The notes beneath the pieces were generated by a model. It was not told the DNA's origin. It did not search any database and was given only the letters and a program-made list of their open reading frames with translations. From contig JABDED010000016.1 in assembly GCA_013287275.1 (NCBI GenBank), positions 1-48,614 on the forward strand: DNA of 48,614 bases, given 5' to 3'. This document shows, piece by piece, positions 24,907 through 34,013 of this stretch; positions within the stretch are counted from its first letter, which is position 1, and each line of letters starts with the position of its first letter. Position numbers and translations under genes: made by a program. The DNA is from Betaproteobacteria bacterium (lineage in GTDB: Bacteria; Pseudomonadota; Gammaproteobacteria; Burkholderiales; Burkholderiaceae_D).

Positions 24907-25482
24907 CTAATTTAGCGCGGGCAATCCCCACTCCACGCATTGCCCGTACTGGATTTTTTCCCGGCTCGCCACTGCCTGGGTCGCCAGCTCGCTGGCCGAC
25001 ATTCCGGCGCGGTAAGCCAGCATCGTGCGTATCGGACCGGAATGGCAGACCACGGCCGGGCCGGCATCGTGACGGCCGTAGCGCTGCTGCAGATCCTGCA
25101 AAAATTCGATCACACGGGTCGCCATCGCGATGACGCTTTCACCGCCGCCCGGCCGATAATTGACTGGATCTTGTGCCCAGGCCTCAATCTCGGCCCGCGG
25201 GATATCGTCCCAGCGGCGCAATTCCCAGGTACCGAAATCCAGTTCCATCAGGCGTGCGTCCAGCAGCGGTGCAGCGCTCTGCGTGGCCTCTGCCAGCCTA
25301 TGCGCCAATACTGCGCAACGCTGCAAGGGGCTGGATATTATCGGTATGCCGGCGGGCAGCCTGGCCGACACCACCTGCAAAACTTGCCCGCAATGGGCCT
25401 CGTTGGCCGCCAAATCGGAGCGTCCGTAGCAGGTATCGGGCGCCACTTCGGGCTGCGGATGGCGGATCAGATAGAGTTGCAC
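24907..25482 (-). CDS. cobC: Alpha-ribazole phosphatase, histidine phosphatase family (CobC)
   Basis: 191 residues from a GTG at 25482, 4 bases after the cobS stop; an open frame further upstream lies over cobS. The phosphatase motif is LIRHPQP at the N-terminus (Arg-His; the usual Gly is Pro here). Further family marks are SSPLQRCAVLAHRL, LMELDFGTWELRRWDDIP and VVCHSGPIRTML with the second catalytic His. It removes the phosphate from alpha-ribazole phosphate or from adenosylcobalamin phosphate in the last steps. It closes the cobT-cobS-cobC block. Confidence 0.9.
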   Translation of the reverse strand: MQLYLIRHPQPEVAPDTCYGRSDLAANEAHCGQVLQVVSARLPAGIPIISSPLQRCAVLAHRLAEATQSAAPLLDARLMELDFGTWELRRWDDIPRAEIEAWAQDPVNYRPGGGESVIAMATRVIEFLQDLQQRYGRHDAGPAVVCHSGPIRTMLAYRAGMSASELATQAVASREKIQYGQCVEWGLPALN

Positions 25483-25486
25483 GATG

Positions 25487-26260
25487 CTAGGCCATCCTGG
25501 CGATGGCCGCCGCAAAACCAAGGTAAAAGGCGACTTCGGACAACTGCTGCACGGCGCCCAGGCAGTCGCCGGTATAGCCGGCGATGCGGCGAACAAACAT
25601 GCGTGCCAGCCAGCAGCCGGCCAATACCAGCAACAGCAAGCCTAGCAAGAAATGCGGCAGCAAGAAACTGTTGCAGGCCAGCAGGCCCGCTATTGGCAAC
25701 AACACCGTCAGGCAGGCGATGATAAATTCTGTATGCGACATATGCTGCGCCAGCGGCTTGGCCTTGCCCTCCTGCCTGGCGTATTCCAGGTGCCAGATCA
25801 GGCTCACCGCCATCAGCCGCGACAACGGGTGTGCGATCAGCAGGGCAAACACGACCCATCCGGCAGGCATGCCGGCGAGTACGGTGCATTTAATCAGCAG
25901 CATCAGCGCTATGCCTATCGCGCCGTAGGCGCCAACCCGCGAATCCTTCATGATTTCCAGCACGCGCTCGGGAGTCGCACCGCCGCCGAAGCCGTCGCAC
26001 ACATCGGCAAATCCGTCTTCGTGAAATGCGCCGGTCAGCCAGATGCCTGCGGCGGTAGACAATACCACTGCGACAGCCTGCGGCCAGACCGTTACCGCCA
26101 ACGCGTAGACCAATGCAGTCCACGCGGCAACCACCCAGCCCACCGCCGGAAAATAGCGCGAAGCCTGATGCAGCCAAGCCGCATCGAAACCTACCCAGCG
26201 CGGGATGGGGATGCGGGTAAAGAACTGCAAGGCAATGAAGAACAGGCGCAACTGCTGCAT
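25487..26260 (-). CDS. cobS: Adenosylcobinamide-GDP ribazoletransferase (CobS)
   Basis: 257 residues, an integral membrane protein. The N-terminus LRLFFIALQFFTRIPIPRW is typical, as is the acidic catalytic loop AFHEDGFADVCDGFGGGATP followed by RVLEIMKDSRVGAYG. Several hydrophobic segments follow. It joins alpha-ribazole (phosphate) to adenosylcobinamide-GDP at the inner membrane, completing the nucleotide loop. It starts 10 bases after cobT stops. Confidence 0.95.
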   Translation of the reverse strand: MQQLRLFFIALQFFTRIPIPRWVGFDAAWLHQASRYFPAVGWVVAAWTALVYALAVTVWPQAVAVVLSTAAGIWLTGAFHEDGFADVCDGFGGGATPERVLEIMKDSRVGAYGAIGIALMLLIKCTVLAGMPAGWVVFALLIAHPLSRLMAVSLIWHLEYARQEGKAKPLAQHMSHTEFIIACLTVLLPIAGLLACNSFLLPHFLLGLLLLVLAGCWLARMFVRRIAGYTGDCLGAVQQLSEVAFYLGFAAAIARMA

Positions 26261-26270
26261 CGTGCCAGCC

Positions 26271-27299
26271 TTAGGTCTTCCCGCTGACCTGGGCCGACTC
26301 GAAGGTCGCCATCTGCCACATGAAGTTCACTGCGGCCTGCAGCAGCGGATAGGCCAGTGCGGCGCCTGTGCCTTCACCCAGGCGCAGGTCCAGCTGCAGC
26401 AAAGGCCGCGCGTGCAAGGCATCCAGCATTTTCGCATGGCCGCTTTCATCCGAGCGGTGTGCAAATACGCAGTAGTCCAGGATCGCCGGCTGCAGTTTTG
26501 CAACGACGAGCAAGGCCGACGTCACGATGAAACCGTCTATCAGCAAGATCATGCGGCGCGCCGCGGCTTCCAGCATCGCGCCGACCATCATCGCCACTTC
26601 AAAACCGCCAAAGGCCGCCAGGACGTCCAGCGGCTGCGTCACTCCCGCATGCAGCGCCACTGCCTTTTCTATCACCTGCTGCTTGTGCAGGACGCCCTCG
26701 GCAGACAGGCCGGTGCCGGCGCCCACGCATTCAGCGACGGGGATGCCGGTCAGCTTGTGCATCAGCGCGGCGGCGATCGTGGTATTGCCTATGCCCATTT
26801 CGCCAAAGCCCACCACATTGCCGGGTAAATCCGCAACTAGCGATTTGCCGTGCTGTATCGCCAGCGCGCACTGCTCTTCCGACATCGCCGCCTGCTGCGC
26901 AAAATTGTGCGAGCCCATTGCCACTTTGCGGTCCAGCAACTGTTCGCGCCGGCCGAAATCATGCTTCACGCCGGCGTCCACGATGTGCAGCGCTATGTCG
27001 TTTTGCCGTGCAAAAACATTGATCGCTGCGCCCTGCGCCAGGAAATTTTCCACCATCTGCCAGGTCACGCTTTGCGGATAGGCGGAAATGTTTTCAGCGC
27101 AAATGCCGTGGTCGGCCGCAAACACGATGATGGCAGGCTGGCTCAGCGCCGGCTGTGTGCTTTCCTGTATCAGGCCTATTTGCTTGGCCAGGCTTTCCAG
27201 CCGGCCCAGGCTGCCGGGCGGCTTGGTTTTATTATTGATGCAGGCGTCCAGCGCCTGCGACAGCGTGGTATTTTGAGTGGATGTGACGACAGGGATCAT
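26271..27299 (-). CDS. cobT: Nicotinate-nucleotide--dimethylbenzimidazole phosphoribosyltransferase (CobT)
   Basis: 342 residues from the ATG at 27299 (MIPVVTSTQNT); the open frame extends further upstream, but that part has no family resemblance. Signatures: NNKTKPPGSLGRLESLA, VFAADHGICAENISAYPQSVTW, GEMGIGNTTIAAAL, VGAGTGLSAEGVLHK and AFGGFEVAMMVGAML. It makes alpha-ribazole phosphate, the lower ligand precursor used by CobS. It is the first gene of the cobT-cobS-cobC block. The 227 bases upstream (27300-27526) hold no gene I can support. Confidence 0.95.
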   Translation of the reverse strand: MIPVVTSTQNTTLSQALDACINNKTKPPGSLGRLESLAKQIGLIQESTQPALSQPAIIVFAADHGICAENISAYPQSVTWQMVENFLAQGAAINVFARQNDIALHIVDAGVKHDFGRREQLLDRKVAMGSHNFAQQAAMSEEQCALAIQHGKSLVADLPGNVVGFGEMGIGNTTIAAALMHKLTGIPVAECVGAGTGLSAEGVLHKQQVIEKAVALHAGVTQPLDVLAAFGGFEVAMMVGAMLEAAARRMILLIDGFIVTSALLVVAKLQPAILDYCVFAHRSDESGHAKMLDALHARPLLQLDLRLGEGTGAALAYPLLQAAVNFMWQMATFESAQVSGKT

Positions 27300-27526
27300 A
27301 GGTATTCTGCTTTGTAGTATGGCTTGCTGCCCGGAAAAGCGGCTAGTGTAGAGCCTAAGCGGCGCTAAAACAAATATTCCTGCTATAAATATGCGGCAAC
27401 GGATTCGCTTCTCGCGCTGTCGCCGGGGCTTCGGGAACTGATAGCCGATGTCCAGCCGTAACAGCCAGCATACCATTCAAATGACGTGGGAAGGCATTGC
27501 GCCGGCAGGCACAATGCTGGAAAAGC

Positions 27527-27925
27527 TCAGTAGTAAAAGCGGTTGAACAAGACAACCGCCCAGGTCGCCACTGCAATCAGGAAAGTCAGCAATACCGCCG
27601 CGCTGCCAAAATCCTTGGCATTCTTGGATAGCGAATGGCGTTCCAGCGATACCCTGTCCACCACCGCCTCTATCGCCGAATTAAGCAATTCCACTACCAG
27701 GATCAGCACCAGCACCGCGATCATCATCAGTTTCTCAAACGCGGAAACCGGCAATGCCAGCGCCACCACGGCGCCGATGATCACCAGGATCAGCTCTTGC
27801 CGGAACGCATGTTCATTCTTCCAGGCATTTTTAAAGCCGTCGATAGAATAGAAAAAAGCAGAAAATATTCTCTGTACCCCACTCTTGCTTTTGAATTCAC
27901 TGACCGGCTGTTCTTGATTGGGCAT
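27527..27925 (-). CDS. dgkA: Diacylglycerol kinase (DgkA)
   Basis: 132 residues with three membrane helices. The family core is clear: SAFFYSIDGFKNAWKNEHAF at the N-terminus and VELLNSAIEAVVDRVSLE after the second helix. It phosphorylates diacylglycerol to phosphatidic acid, recycling lipid released during membrane-oligosaccharide or LPS modification. It stands alone on the minus strand, divergent from the IclR gene. Confidence 0.95.
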   Translation of the reverse strand: MPNQEQPVSEFKSKSGVQRIFSAFFYSIDGFKNAWKNEHAFRQELILVIIGAVVALALPVSAFEKLMMIAVLVLILVVELLNSAIEAVVDRVSLERHSLSKNAKDFGSAAVLLTFLIAVATWAVVLFNRFYY

Positions 27926-28176
27926 GCACTACCTTAGGTAAAAATCATTAATTGGCTGCAGATCGATTCTTGTTCGCTTTGATATTCTATCGGCAAGCCT
28001 GCATGCAGATTTTAACAGGACTGGCTCTGCCGGCGGCACTGGGACGGGCCCTGCCTGTTTTGCCGTGTTCATATTTGCGGTATTCGTGCTACATGCGTGC
28101 CTATCCGTGCCCACCACGCAATTAAGCAAGGGAGAAATTTTGCCTAAAAACAATACAGGTTTTTTATTACCGTAAG

Positions 28177-28205
28177 CTGACATGCTTTTCACAATGTGGT
28201 ATAAC
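28177..28205 (+). promoter_or_regulatory. Sigma-70 type promoter for the IclR gene
   Basis: CTGACA (28177-28182) and TATAAC (28200-28205) are separated by exactly 17 bases. They lie 29 bases before the ATG at 28235. This would put the transcription start near 28212, which argues against the TTG at 28214 as the start codon. The rest of the gap 27926-28234 has no gene I can support. Confidence 0.7.
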
Positions 28206-28234
28206 AGAGTTTATTGCATTGCACCAACCATATT

Positions 28235-29017
28235 ATGAAAAACGAATCCGCTGGCGACAAGACTTCAATCCAGGTTATAGAACGCCTGGTATCGCTGCTC
28301 GACGCCTTGTCCAATTACCAGGATCCCGTGAGCCTGAAAGAGCTGGCCATAGAAACCGGCCTGCATCCGTCTACCGCGCACAGGATCCTGAACGACTTGG
28401 TCACCACCCGCTTTGTCGACCGCGCAGAACCGGGCACCTATCGCCTGGGCATGCGCCTGCTGGAACTGGGCAATATCGTCAAGAGCCGCCTGAACGTACG
28501 TGAAGCGGCGCTGGAATTCATGCGCTCGCTGCATAGGCAAACCCATCAGACGGTGAACCTGTCGGTACGCCAGGGCGATGAAATCGTGTATATAGACCGC
28601 GCATTCTCGGAACGCTCAGGCATGCAGGTGGTACGCGCCATCGGCGGCCGCGCACCTTTACACCTGACTTCCACCGGCAAGCTGTTCCTGTCGCTCGACG
28701 AACCCAAAGCGATACGCGCCTATGCGACCCGCACCGGGCTCGCCGGCCACAATAAGAATTCCATCACCGACCTGAACAAGCTGGAAGGCGAACTGCGCGC
28801 CGTGCGCGAATACGGTTTTGCCAGGGACAATGAAGAACTGGAACTGGGCGTGCGCTGCATGGCTGCCGGCATCCACGACGACAGCGGCAGGATGATCGCC
28901 GGCCTGTCGATCTCGGCGCCGGCCGACCGCTTGCAGGAAGAGTGGCTGGAAGATTTGATACGCACCGCGGCGCAGATTTCGGCGACCTTGGGGTATGTGG
29001 AGCCGCAGGCCGCGTGA
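28235..29017 (+). CDS. IclR-family transcriptional regulator
   Basis: 260 residues. The N-terminal winged helix-turn-helix (about residues 10-75) includes VSLKELAIETGLHPSTAHRI and the wing GTYRLGMRLLELG. The C-terminal effector domain contains NLSVRQGDEIVYIDRAFSE, GGRAPLHLTSTGKLFL and the family signature region LGVRCMAAGIHDDSGRMIAG. It is a cytosolic DNA-binding regulator; its ligand and targets are not evident because no catabolic operon is adjacent. The ATG at 28235 is chosen from the promoter position, although no clear Shine-Dalgarno site is present. Confidence 0.9.
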   Translation: MKNESAGDKTSIQVIERLVSLLDALSNYQDPVSLKELAIETGLHPSTAHRILNDLVTTRFVDRAEPGTYRLGMRLLELGNIVKSRLNVREAALEFMRSLHRQTHQTVNLSVRQGDEIVYIDRAFSERSGMQVVRAIGGRAPLHLTSTGKLFLSLDEPKAIRAYATRTGLAGHNKNSITDLNKLEGELRAVREYGFARDNEELELGVRCMAAGIHDDSGRMIAGLSISAPADRLQEEWLEDLIRTAAQISATLGYVEPQAA

Positions 29018-29047
29018 TTTGACGGCGTGTCGTGCAGACTATGCATG

Positions 29048-29079
29048 CCCCGGATTACGCTACGCTCCATCCAGGCTAC
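29048..29079. repeat. Single REP-like arm (half element)
   Basis: This 32-base sequence, from CCCCGGATTACGC to CCAGGCTAC, is nearly identical to the right arm of the doublet at 48166-48255. It is flanked by 8-bp inverted repeats TGCAGACT (29033-29040) and AGTCTGCA (29087-29094). It lies between the convergent IclR and lepB genes and may act as their transcription barrier. Confidence 0.7.
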
Positions 29080-29105
29080 CTCTCTCAGTCTGCAAACATT
29101 CGAGC

Positions 29106-29786
29106 TTAAACCGCTGCCCCTATCCTCTCCCACCTAGGCAAATAGTAATTATCGCCATCCAGCGAAAACAGCAGCCGCTTGACCTGGCCGGTAATCAATT
29201 CCCTTTTCACAAACCCGATAAAGCGCGAATCCTTGCTGTTATCGCGATTGTCGCCCAGCATCAGGTACTGGCCTTCCGGCACTTTGATCGGTCCAAAATT
29301 ACGCATCGCCAGCTTGCCCGGCATCACGATGATGCCATGCTGCAACTGGCCCAGGCTCTCATGCAAGACCAGTTGCTCACCCGCATATTCACGCTCCGGT
29401 GTCAGATGTTTTTTGTCGGCGGCGAGCAATTGGTAATCTCCCTTGACGCCGTTGATGATCAGATGCTCATCCTTCATTTCGACCACGTCGCCGGGAACCG
29501 CGACCAGGCGCTTGACCAGACGCACGCCGTCTTCCGGCGAACTGAAGGTCACGATGTCGCCCCTTTGCGGGTCGGCGATATGCTTGAGGATCACATCGGT
29601 AAATGGAAGCTTGACGTCATAGGCCAGGCGGTCGGCGATCACCCTGTCGCCTTCCACCAGGGTGGGATACATGGAACTGGATGGCACCTGGTACCAGTCG
29701 GCCAGTGCGCTGCGCACCATCAGCATGCAAAACAGGAACAAAAGGAATCCCTTATTGTCTGCAACGAGTTTCCTGGCATTTAACAT
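29106..29786 (-). CDS. lepB: Signal peptidase I
   Basis: 226 residues, an S26 serine protease that cleaves signal peptides at the outer face of the inner membrane. One N-terminal membrane segment (about 13-29) is followed by the nucleophile Ser38 in VPSSSMYPTL, the general base Lys92 in GVRLVKRLVAVPGD, and the late box YLMLGDNRDNSKDSRF. E. coli LepB has two membrane segments; this is a shorter single-span form, so it may be a second signal peptidase next to a main lepB elsewhere. It stands alone rather than beside lepA and rnc. Confidence 0.9.
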   Translation of the reverse strand: MLNARKLVADNKGFLLFLFCMLMVRSALADWYQVPSSSMYPTLVEGDRVIADRLAYDVKLPFTDVILKHIADPQRGDIVTFSSPEDGVRLVKRLVAVPGDVVEMKDEHLIINGVKGDYQLLAADKKHLTPEREYAGEQLVLHESLGQLQHGIIVMPGKLAMRNFGPIKVPEGQYLMLGDNRDNSKDSRFIGFVKRELITGQVKRLLFSLDGDNYYLPRWERIGAAV

Positions 29787-29837
29787 GGCTCACGTCTCCG
29801 AAATTGGGTTGTCAACAATTGACTACCGAGCTTTGGA

Positions 29838-29868
29838 CAAAAAAATACCCCGAAAAGTTCGGGGTATT
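29838..29868 (-). terminator. Intrinsic terminator after gapA
   Basis: An 11-bp perfect stem (29844-29854 with 29858-29868) with a 3-base loop is followed on the minus strand by a run of Ts. It lies 24 bases after the gapA stop. Confidence 0.9.
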
Positions 29869-29891
29869 GATCAAAAATCAAATAATTTTGA

Positions 29892-30905
29892 TTATTTTGC
29901 GCTCATCAGCGCAATGGTAGTGTCCAGCATGCGGTTGGAGAAACCCCATTCATTGTCATACCAGGACGATACCTTGACCAGGCGGCCGGATACTTTTGTC
30001 AGTGTGGAGTCAAAAGTGCTGGAAGCCGGGTTGTGGTTGAAATCTACCGACACCAGCAAATCGTCGTTGTAGTTCAGGATGCCTTTCAGTGCCGGCGTTT
30101 CAGATGCGTCTTTCATGATCTTGTTGATTTCTTCAACAGTCGTGTCGCGTGCGGCAACGAAAGACAGGTCAACGATGGAGACATTGATGGTCGGCACGCG
30201 GATAGCGTAGCCGTCCAGCTTGCCGTTCAACTCAGGCAATACCAGGCCTACTGCGGCAGCGGCGCCGGTCTTGGCCGGGATCATGCTTTGGGTGGCGGAA
30301 CGGGCGCGGCGCAGGTCTTCGTGCATCACGTCGGTCAACACCTGGTCGTTGGTGTAGGCATGCACGGTGGTCATCAGGCCGTTGACGATGCCGACTGCAT
30401 CATTCAAGGACTTGGCCAGAGGAGCCAGGCAGTTGGTGGTGCAGGATGCATTGGAAATCACGGTATCCGTGGATTTCAGTACGCCATGGTTCACGCCATA
30501 AACAACGGTTGCGTCTACGTCCTTGCCGCCGGGAGCGGAGATGATGACTTTCTTGGCGCCGCCGGCGATGTGGGCGGATGCTTTTTCCTTGGTGGTGAAG
30601 AAGCCTGTGCATTCCAGCACGACGTCCACGCCTTCGGCGCCCCAGGGGATGTTGGCCGGATTGCGTTCCGCAAATACGCGGATCTTGTCGCCGTTGACGA
30701 TCATGTAGTCGCCATCCACAGTCACGGTGCCTGGAAACTTGCCATGCGCAGTGTCGTAACGGGTCAGGTGGGCATTCGATTTGGCATCGCCAAGGTCGTT
30801 GATCGCAACGATCTGGATGTCATGCTTCTTGCCGCCTTCGTAGTGAGCGCGAAGGATGTTACGGCCGATACGGCCATAGCCGTTGATTGCGACGCGAATC
30901 GTCAT
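29892..30905 (-). CDS. gapA: Glyceraldehyde-3-phosphate dehydrogenase, type I
   Basis: 337 residues from the ATG at 30905, which has AGGAG 7 bases upstream. The NAD-binding Rossmann motif is [10 protein letters not shown] at residues 7-16. The catalytic Cys155 sits in [25 protein letters not shown] is near the C-terminus. It converts glyceraldehyde-3-phosphate to 1,3-bisphosphoglycerate in glycolysis and gluconeogenesis. The start is [11 protein letters not shown]. It lies downstream of tkt and a GNAT gene on the same strand and has its own terminator. Confidence 0.96.
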   Translation of the reverse strand: MTIRVAINGYGRIGRNILRAHYEGGKKHDIQIVAINDLGDAKSNAHLTRYDTAHGKFPGTVTVDGDYMIVNGDKIRVFAERNPANIPWGAEGVDVVLECTGFFTTKEKASAHIAGGAKKVIISAPGGKDVDATVVYGVNHGVLKSTDTVISNASCTTNCLAPLAKSLNDAVGIVNGLMTTVHAYTNDQVLTDVMHEDLRRARSATQSMIPAKTGAAAAVGLVLPELNGKLDGYAIRVPTINVSIVDLSFVAARDTTVEEINKIMKDASETPALKGILNYNDDLLVSVDFNHNPASSTFDSTLTKVSGRLVKVSSWYDNEWGFSNRMLDTTIALMSAK

Positions 30906-31016
30906 GGAGTTTCTCCTGGAGAAAGGTAATAAAATCGAACTAAACAAGCCACTAAATTACTCAGCTATCTGCCGCCTCGCTTGATGCCTAATGCGCGGCG
31001 AAGATATCTACATCTA

Positions 31017-31577
31017 TCAATGCAAATTTTTGCGGGCCACTGGAAGCGCCGGGGACAGCAGGTCCAAATCCTTCCAGCCGTAACCCACTTCCTGCAAATC
31101 CATGCCATCCCAGTTGAAGCCCTGCTCTATCAGCAGTTCCGCACCCAGGTGTTCATAAAACCTGCGGGCAGCCTTGTTGCCGGAAATGACCCATACCAGC
31201 AAACCTGTTGCGCCCCTGGCCTGGCAAGCTTGCGCCACTTCCTGCACCATGCGCCGGCCTATGCCTGAGCGCTGCATATCCTGGTTCAGGTAGACAGCGG
31301 TCAATTCGGCGTTCAGGCCGAATTTTTCTTCCTGCAGCATCATGCCGGAAGCAAAGCCGACGATGCCTGCTTCGCTTTCCGCCACGAATACGCATACTTT
31401 GTCGCTGGCCACTTCCAGTATCTTGGTCCAGTGCGCGGTGCTGTCGTCCAGTTTCATCCCGTCCAGGTAGGCATCCGGAATCATGCCGCGATAGGTGGCG
31501 CGCCAGCTGTTGATACGCACTTCCGCGATCGCCGCCGCGTCCGCCACCGTGGCCCGGCGCAAAATCACATTCATCAT
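31017..31577 (-). CDS. GNAT-family N-acetyltransferase
   Basis: 186 residues. The GNAT fold is shown by [21 protein letters not shown] at the N-terminus, [20 protein letters not shown] (the acetyl-CoA pyrophosphate loop Q/RxxGxG/A) and [20 protein letters not shown]. The substrate is unknown. Its start overlaps the tkt stop by 4 bases, so it is translated from the tkt transcript, which puts it between tkt and gapA. Confidence 0.9.
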   Translation of the reverse strand: MMNVILRRATVADAAAIAEVRINSWRATYRGMIPDAYLDGMKLDDSTAHWTKILEVASDKVCVFVAESEAGIVGFASGMMLQEEKFGLNAELTAVYLNQDMQRSGIGRRMVQEVAQACQARGATGLLVWVISGNKAARRFYEHLGAELLIEQGFNWDGMDLQEVGYGWKDLDLLSPALPVARKNLH

Positions 31578-33589
31578 GCCTGGCTGTTCTTTACGGTCTC
31601 GTTGACCACCTTGACGACATGCTCAACCGTGAAGCCGAAATGCTTGAACAATACGCCGGCCGGAGCGGATTCGCCGAAGGTATCGATGCCGACCACGGCG
31701 CCTTCCAGGCCCACATACTTGTACCAGAAGGAGGTCACGCCGGCTTCGATCGCGATACGCGGCAGGCCTTTGCCCAGTACCGCTGCCTTGTATGCTGCAT
31801 CCTGACGATCGAAGACGTCGGTACACGGCATCGAGACCACACGTACCGGCGTGCCTTGCTGCGCCAGTTCTGCCGCAGCCTTCACTGCCAGTTCGACTTC
31901 AGAACCGGTTGCGATCAGCACTGCCTTGGCATTCGCTGCGTCTTGCAATACATAGCCGCCGCGCTGGATATCGGCGATCTGTGCTGCAGAGCGCTCCTGA
32001 TAAGGCAAGTTCTGGCGCGAGAAAATCAGCGTGCTCGGGCCATCGTGGCGCTTCACCGCGTGCGCCCATGCGCCGACGGATTCTACCGTGTCGCAAGGAC
32101 GCCAGTTATCCAGATTAGGAATCAGGCGCAGGCTGGAAACGTGTTCTACCGATTGGTGGGTAGGGCCGTCTTCACCCAGGCCGATCGAGTCGTGCGTGAA
32201 CACAAACAGCGTGCGGATCTGCATCAATGAAGCCATGCGGATTGCATTACGGCTGTAATCGGAGAAGGTCAGGAAAGTGGCGCCAAAAGGAATGTAGCCG
32301 CCGTGCAGCGCGATGCCGTTCATGATCGCGCTCATGCCAAATTCGCGCACACCGTAGTTGATGTGGTTGCCGGCCTGGTTGCCGCGCACTGCCACGGATT
32401 CTTTCCAGTTGGTCAGGTTGGAACCGGTCAGGTCGGCGGAACCGCCGAGGAATTCAGGCAGGGACGGAGCAAAAGCCTGGATCGCGTTCTGGCTGGCCTT
32501 GCGGGTGGCGATGTTTTCTTTTTTCTCCACGCAGGAAGCGATGGCCGCTTTGACGACTTCGTCAAAATTGGCCGGTAGCGCGCCTTGCATGCGGCGGCTC
32601 AGTTCCGCCGCTTCTTTCGGGAATTTTTCGGAATAGGCCTTGAAATCGCCATCCCATTTCATTTCCAATGCCTGGCCATTGGCCTTGGCATCCCAGGCGG
32701 CATACACGTCTGCCGGAATTTCAAACGGCGCATAGTCCCACTGCAGGTGGTCGCGCACCGCAGCGATTTCCTTGTCGCCCAATGCAGCACCATGCACATT
32801 GTGGGTGCCTTCCATATTCGGCGAACCCTTGCCGATCACGGTCTTGCAGCAGATCAGCGTAGGCTTGTCGGACAGTTTGGCGGCGGCGATCGCTTGCGAT
32901 ACTGCCGCGGCGTTGTGGCCATCCACCGCAGGAATCACATTCCAGCCATAGGATGCGAAACGCTTGGGCGTATCGTCGGTGAACCAGCCTTCTACATGGC
33001 CGTCGATGGAGATGCCGTTGTCGTCCCACAGCGCGATCAGCTTGTTCAGGCGCAAGGTGCCGGCCAGCGAACAGGCTTCATGCGAGATGCCTTCCATCAG
33101 GCAGCCGTCGCCGAGGAAAACATAAGTATGATGGTCAACCACTTCCAGGCCCGGCTTGTTGAATTCCGCCGCCAGCAGTTTCTCTGCCAACGCCATGCCT
33201 ACCGCATTGGTGATGCCCTGTCCCAACGGGCCGGTGGTGGTTTCTATGCCCGGAGTGATATGCACTTCAGGATGGCCCGGCGTCTTGGAGTGCAACTGGC
33301 GGAAGTTGCGCAATTCATCCATGCTCAGGTCATAGCCGGTCAGGTGCAGCAACGCATAGTGCAGCATGGAGCCGTGGCCGTTGGACAAGACGAAGCGGTC
33401 GCGGTTGATCCATTTTGGATTGGCCGGGTTATGGCGATAATGTTCTGTCCACAGAGCAACAGCGATATCCGCCATCCCCATAGGCATGCCGGGGTGACCG
33501 GAATTGGCCTTTTGTACTGCATCCATTGCCAATGCGCGAATTGCATTGGCCATTTTGGTGATTGTTGCTGGCTGGAGAGAAGAAGTCAT
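31574..33589 (-). CDS. tkt: Transketolase
   Basis: 671 residues from the ATG at 33589 ([20 protein letters not shown]); the open frame upstream to 33694 has no family resemblance. TPP and metal site: [18 protein letters not shown]. Other marks are [20 protein letters not shown] near the start, the pyrimidine-domain [20 protein letters not shown], and a C-terminal domain ending [16 protein letters not shown]. It transfers two-carbon units in the pentose phosphate pathway. It lies upstream of gapA, as often seen in Burkholderiales. Confidence 0.96.
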   Translation of the reverse strand: MTSSLQPATITKMANAIRALAMDAVQKANSGHPGMPMGMADIAVALWTEHYRHNPANPKWINRDRFVLSNGHGSMLHYALLHLTGYDLSMDELRNFRQLHSKTPGHPEVHITPGIETTTGPLGQGITNAVGMALAEKLLAAEFNKPGLEVVDHHTYVFLGDGCLMEGISHEACSLAGTLRLNKLIALWDDNGISIDGHVEGWFTDDTPKRFASYGWNVIPAVDGHNAAAVSQAIAAAKLSDKPTLICCKTVIGKGSPNMEGTHNVHGAALGDKEIAAVRDHLQWDYAPFEIPADVYAAWDAKANGQALEMKWDGDFKAYSEKFPKEAAELSRRMQGALPANFDEVVKAAIASCVEKKENIATRKASQNAIQAFAPSLPEFLGGSADLTGSNLTNWKESVAVRGNQAGNHINYGVREFGMSAIMNGIALHGGYIPFGATFLTFSDYSRNAIRMASLMQIRTLFVFTHDSIGLGEDGPTHQSVEHVSSLRLIPNLDNWRPCDTVESVGAWAHAVKRHDGPSTLIFSRQNLPYQERSAAQIADIQRGGYVLQDAANAKAVLIATGSEVELAVKAAAELAQQGTPVRVVSMPCTDVFDRQDAAYKAAVLGKGLPRIAIEAGVTSFWYKYVGLEGAVVGIDTFGESAPAGVLFKHFGFTVEHVVKVVNETVKNSQA

Positions 33590-33917
33590 GGCGGTCAGTG
33601 GTAATCTGGGTAGTTTTGAGAAACTTGACAATGATGCAAGGCAAAACCGGGAATCTCCAGGATTCTTAAGTCCACAGAGAGCAAGGTCCTGCAAAGCCCA
33701 GTATTTTACCAGAGCATCGCCTGCATATTACAATTGCCGCTTTTATATCATTAGGCTCATATCGAAGGTTTACACCTTAACCGCAGGCTGTTTCGGCTGC
33801 GCAAGCAGCCCGGCAAAGCTTCAGACATTGCGGGCAATAAGGCCGCATCGGGTATCTTTCTGGGCGCAATGAGCTTAGGATTGGGCCTATTGAACGCTGC
33901 CTGCATGATTTACTAAA

Positions 33918-33981
33918 AGGCTGTTGGGAAATTACCGTGGCGTTGTTGCGCCGCCTGGCCAAACTGATTTTGGAACAGCCT
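33918..33981. repeat. Weak inverted repeat in the tkt-rsmE gap
   Basis: AGGCTGTT (33918-33925) and AACAGCCT (33974-33981) are complementary 8-mers 48 bases apart. The gap 33590-34013 between the divergent tkt and rsmE genes shows no gene I can support; it must hold both promoters. Whether this repeat is a remnant of a mobile element or a chance match is unclear. Confidence 0.3.
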
Positions 33982-34013
33982 CCCAGACATTTCGAGAATT
34001 ATAGAATTTATTT

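Noticed and set aside
27340-27530. Possible second cobalamin riboswitch upstream of cobT
   Set aside because: Some blocks resemble the aptamer (GCGGCAACGG, GGGAA, AGCCAGCATACC), but they read on the plus strand, away from cobT, the CCACTG block is missing, and no plus-strand gene follows.
27929-28192. 87-codon minus-strand frame between dgkA and iclR
   Set aside because: No family resemblance or ribosome site, and it covers the iclR promoter.
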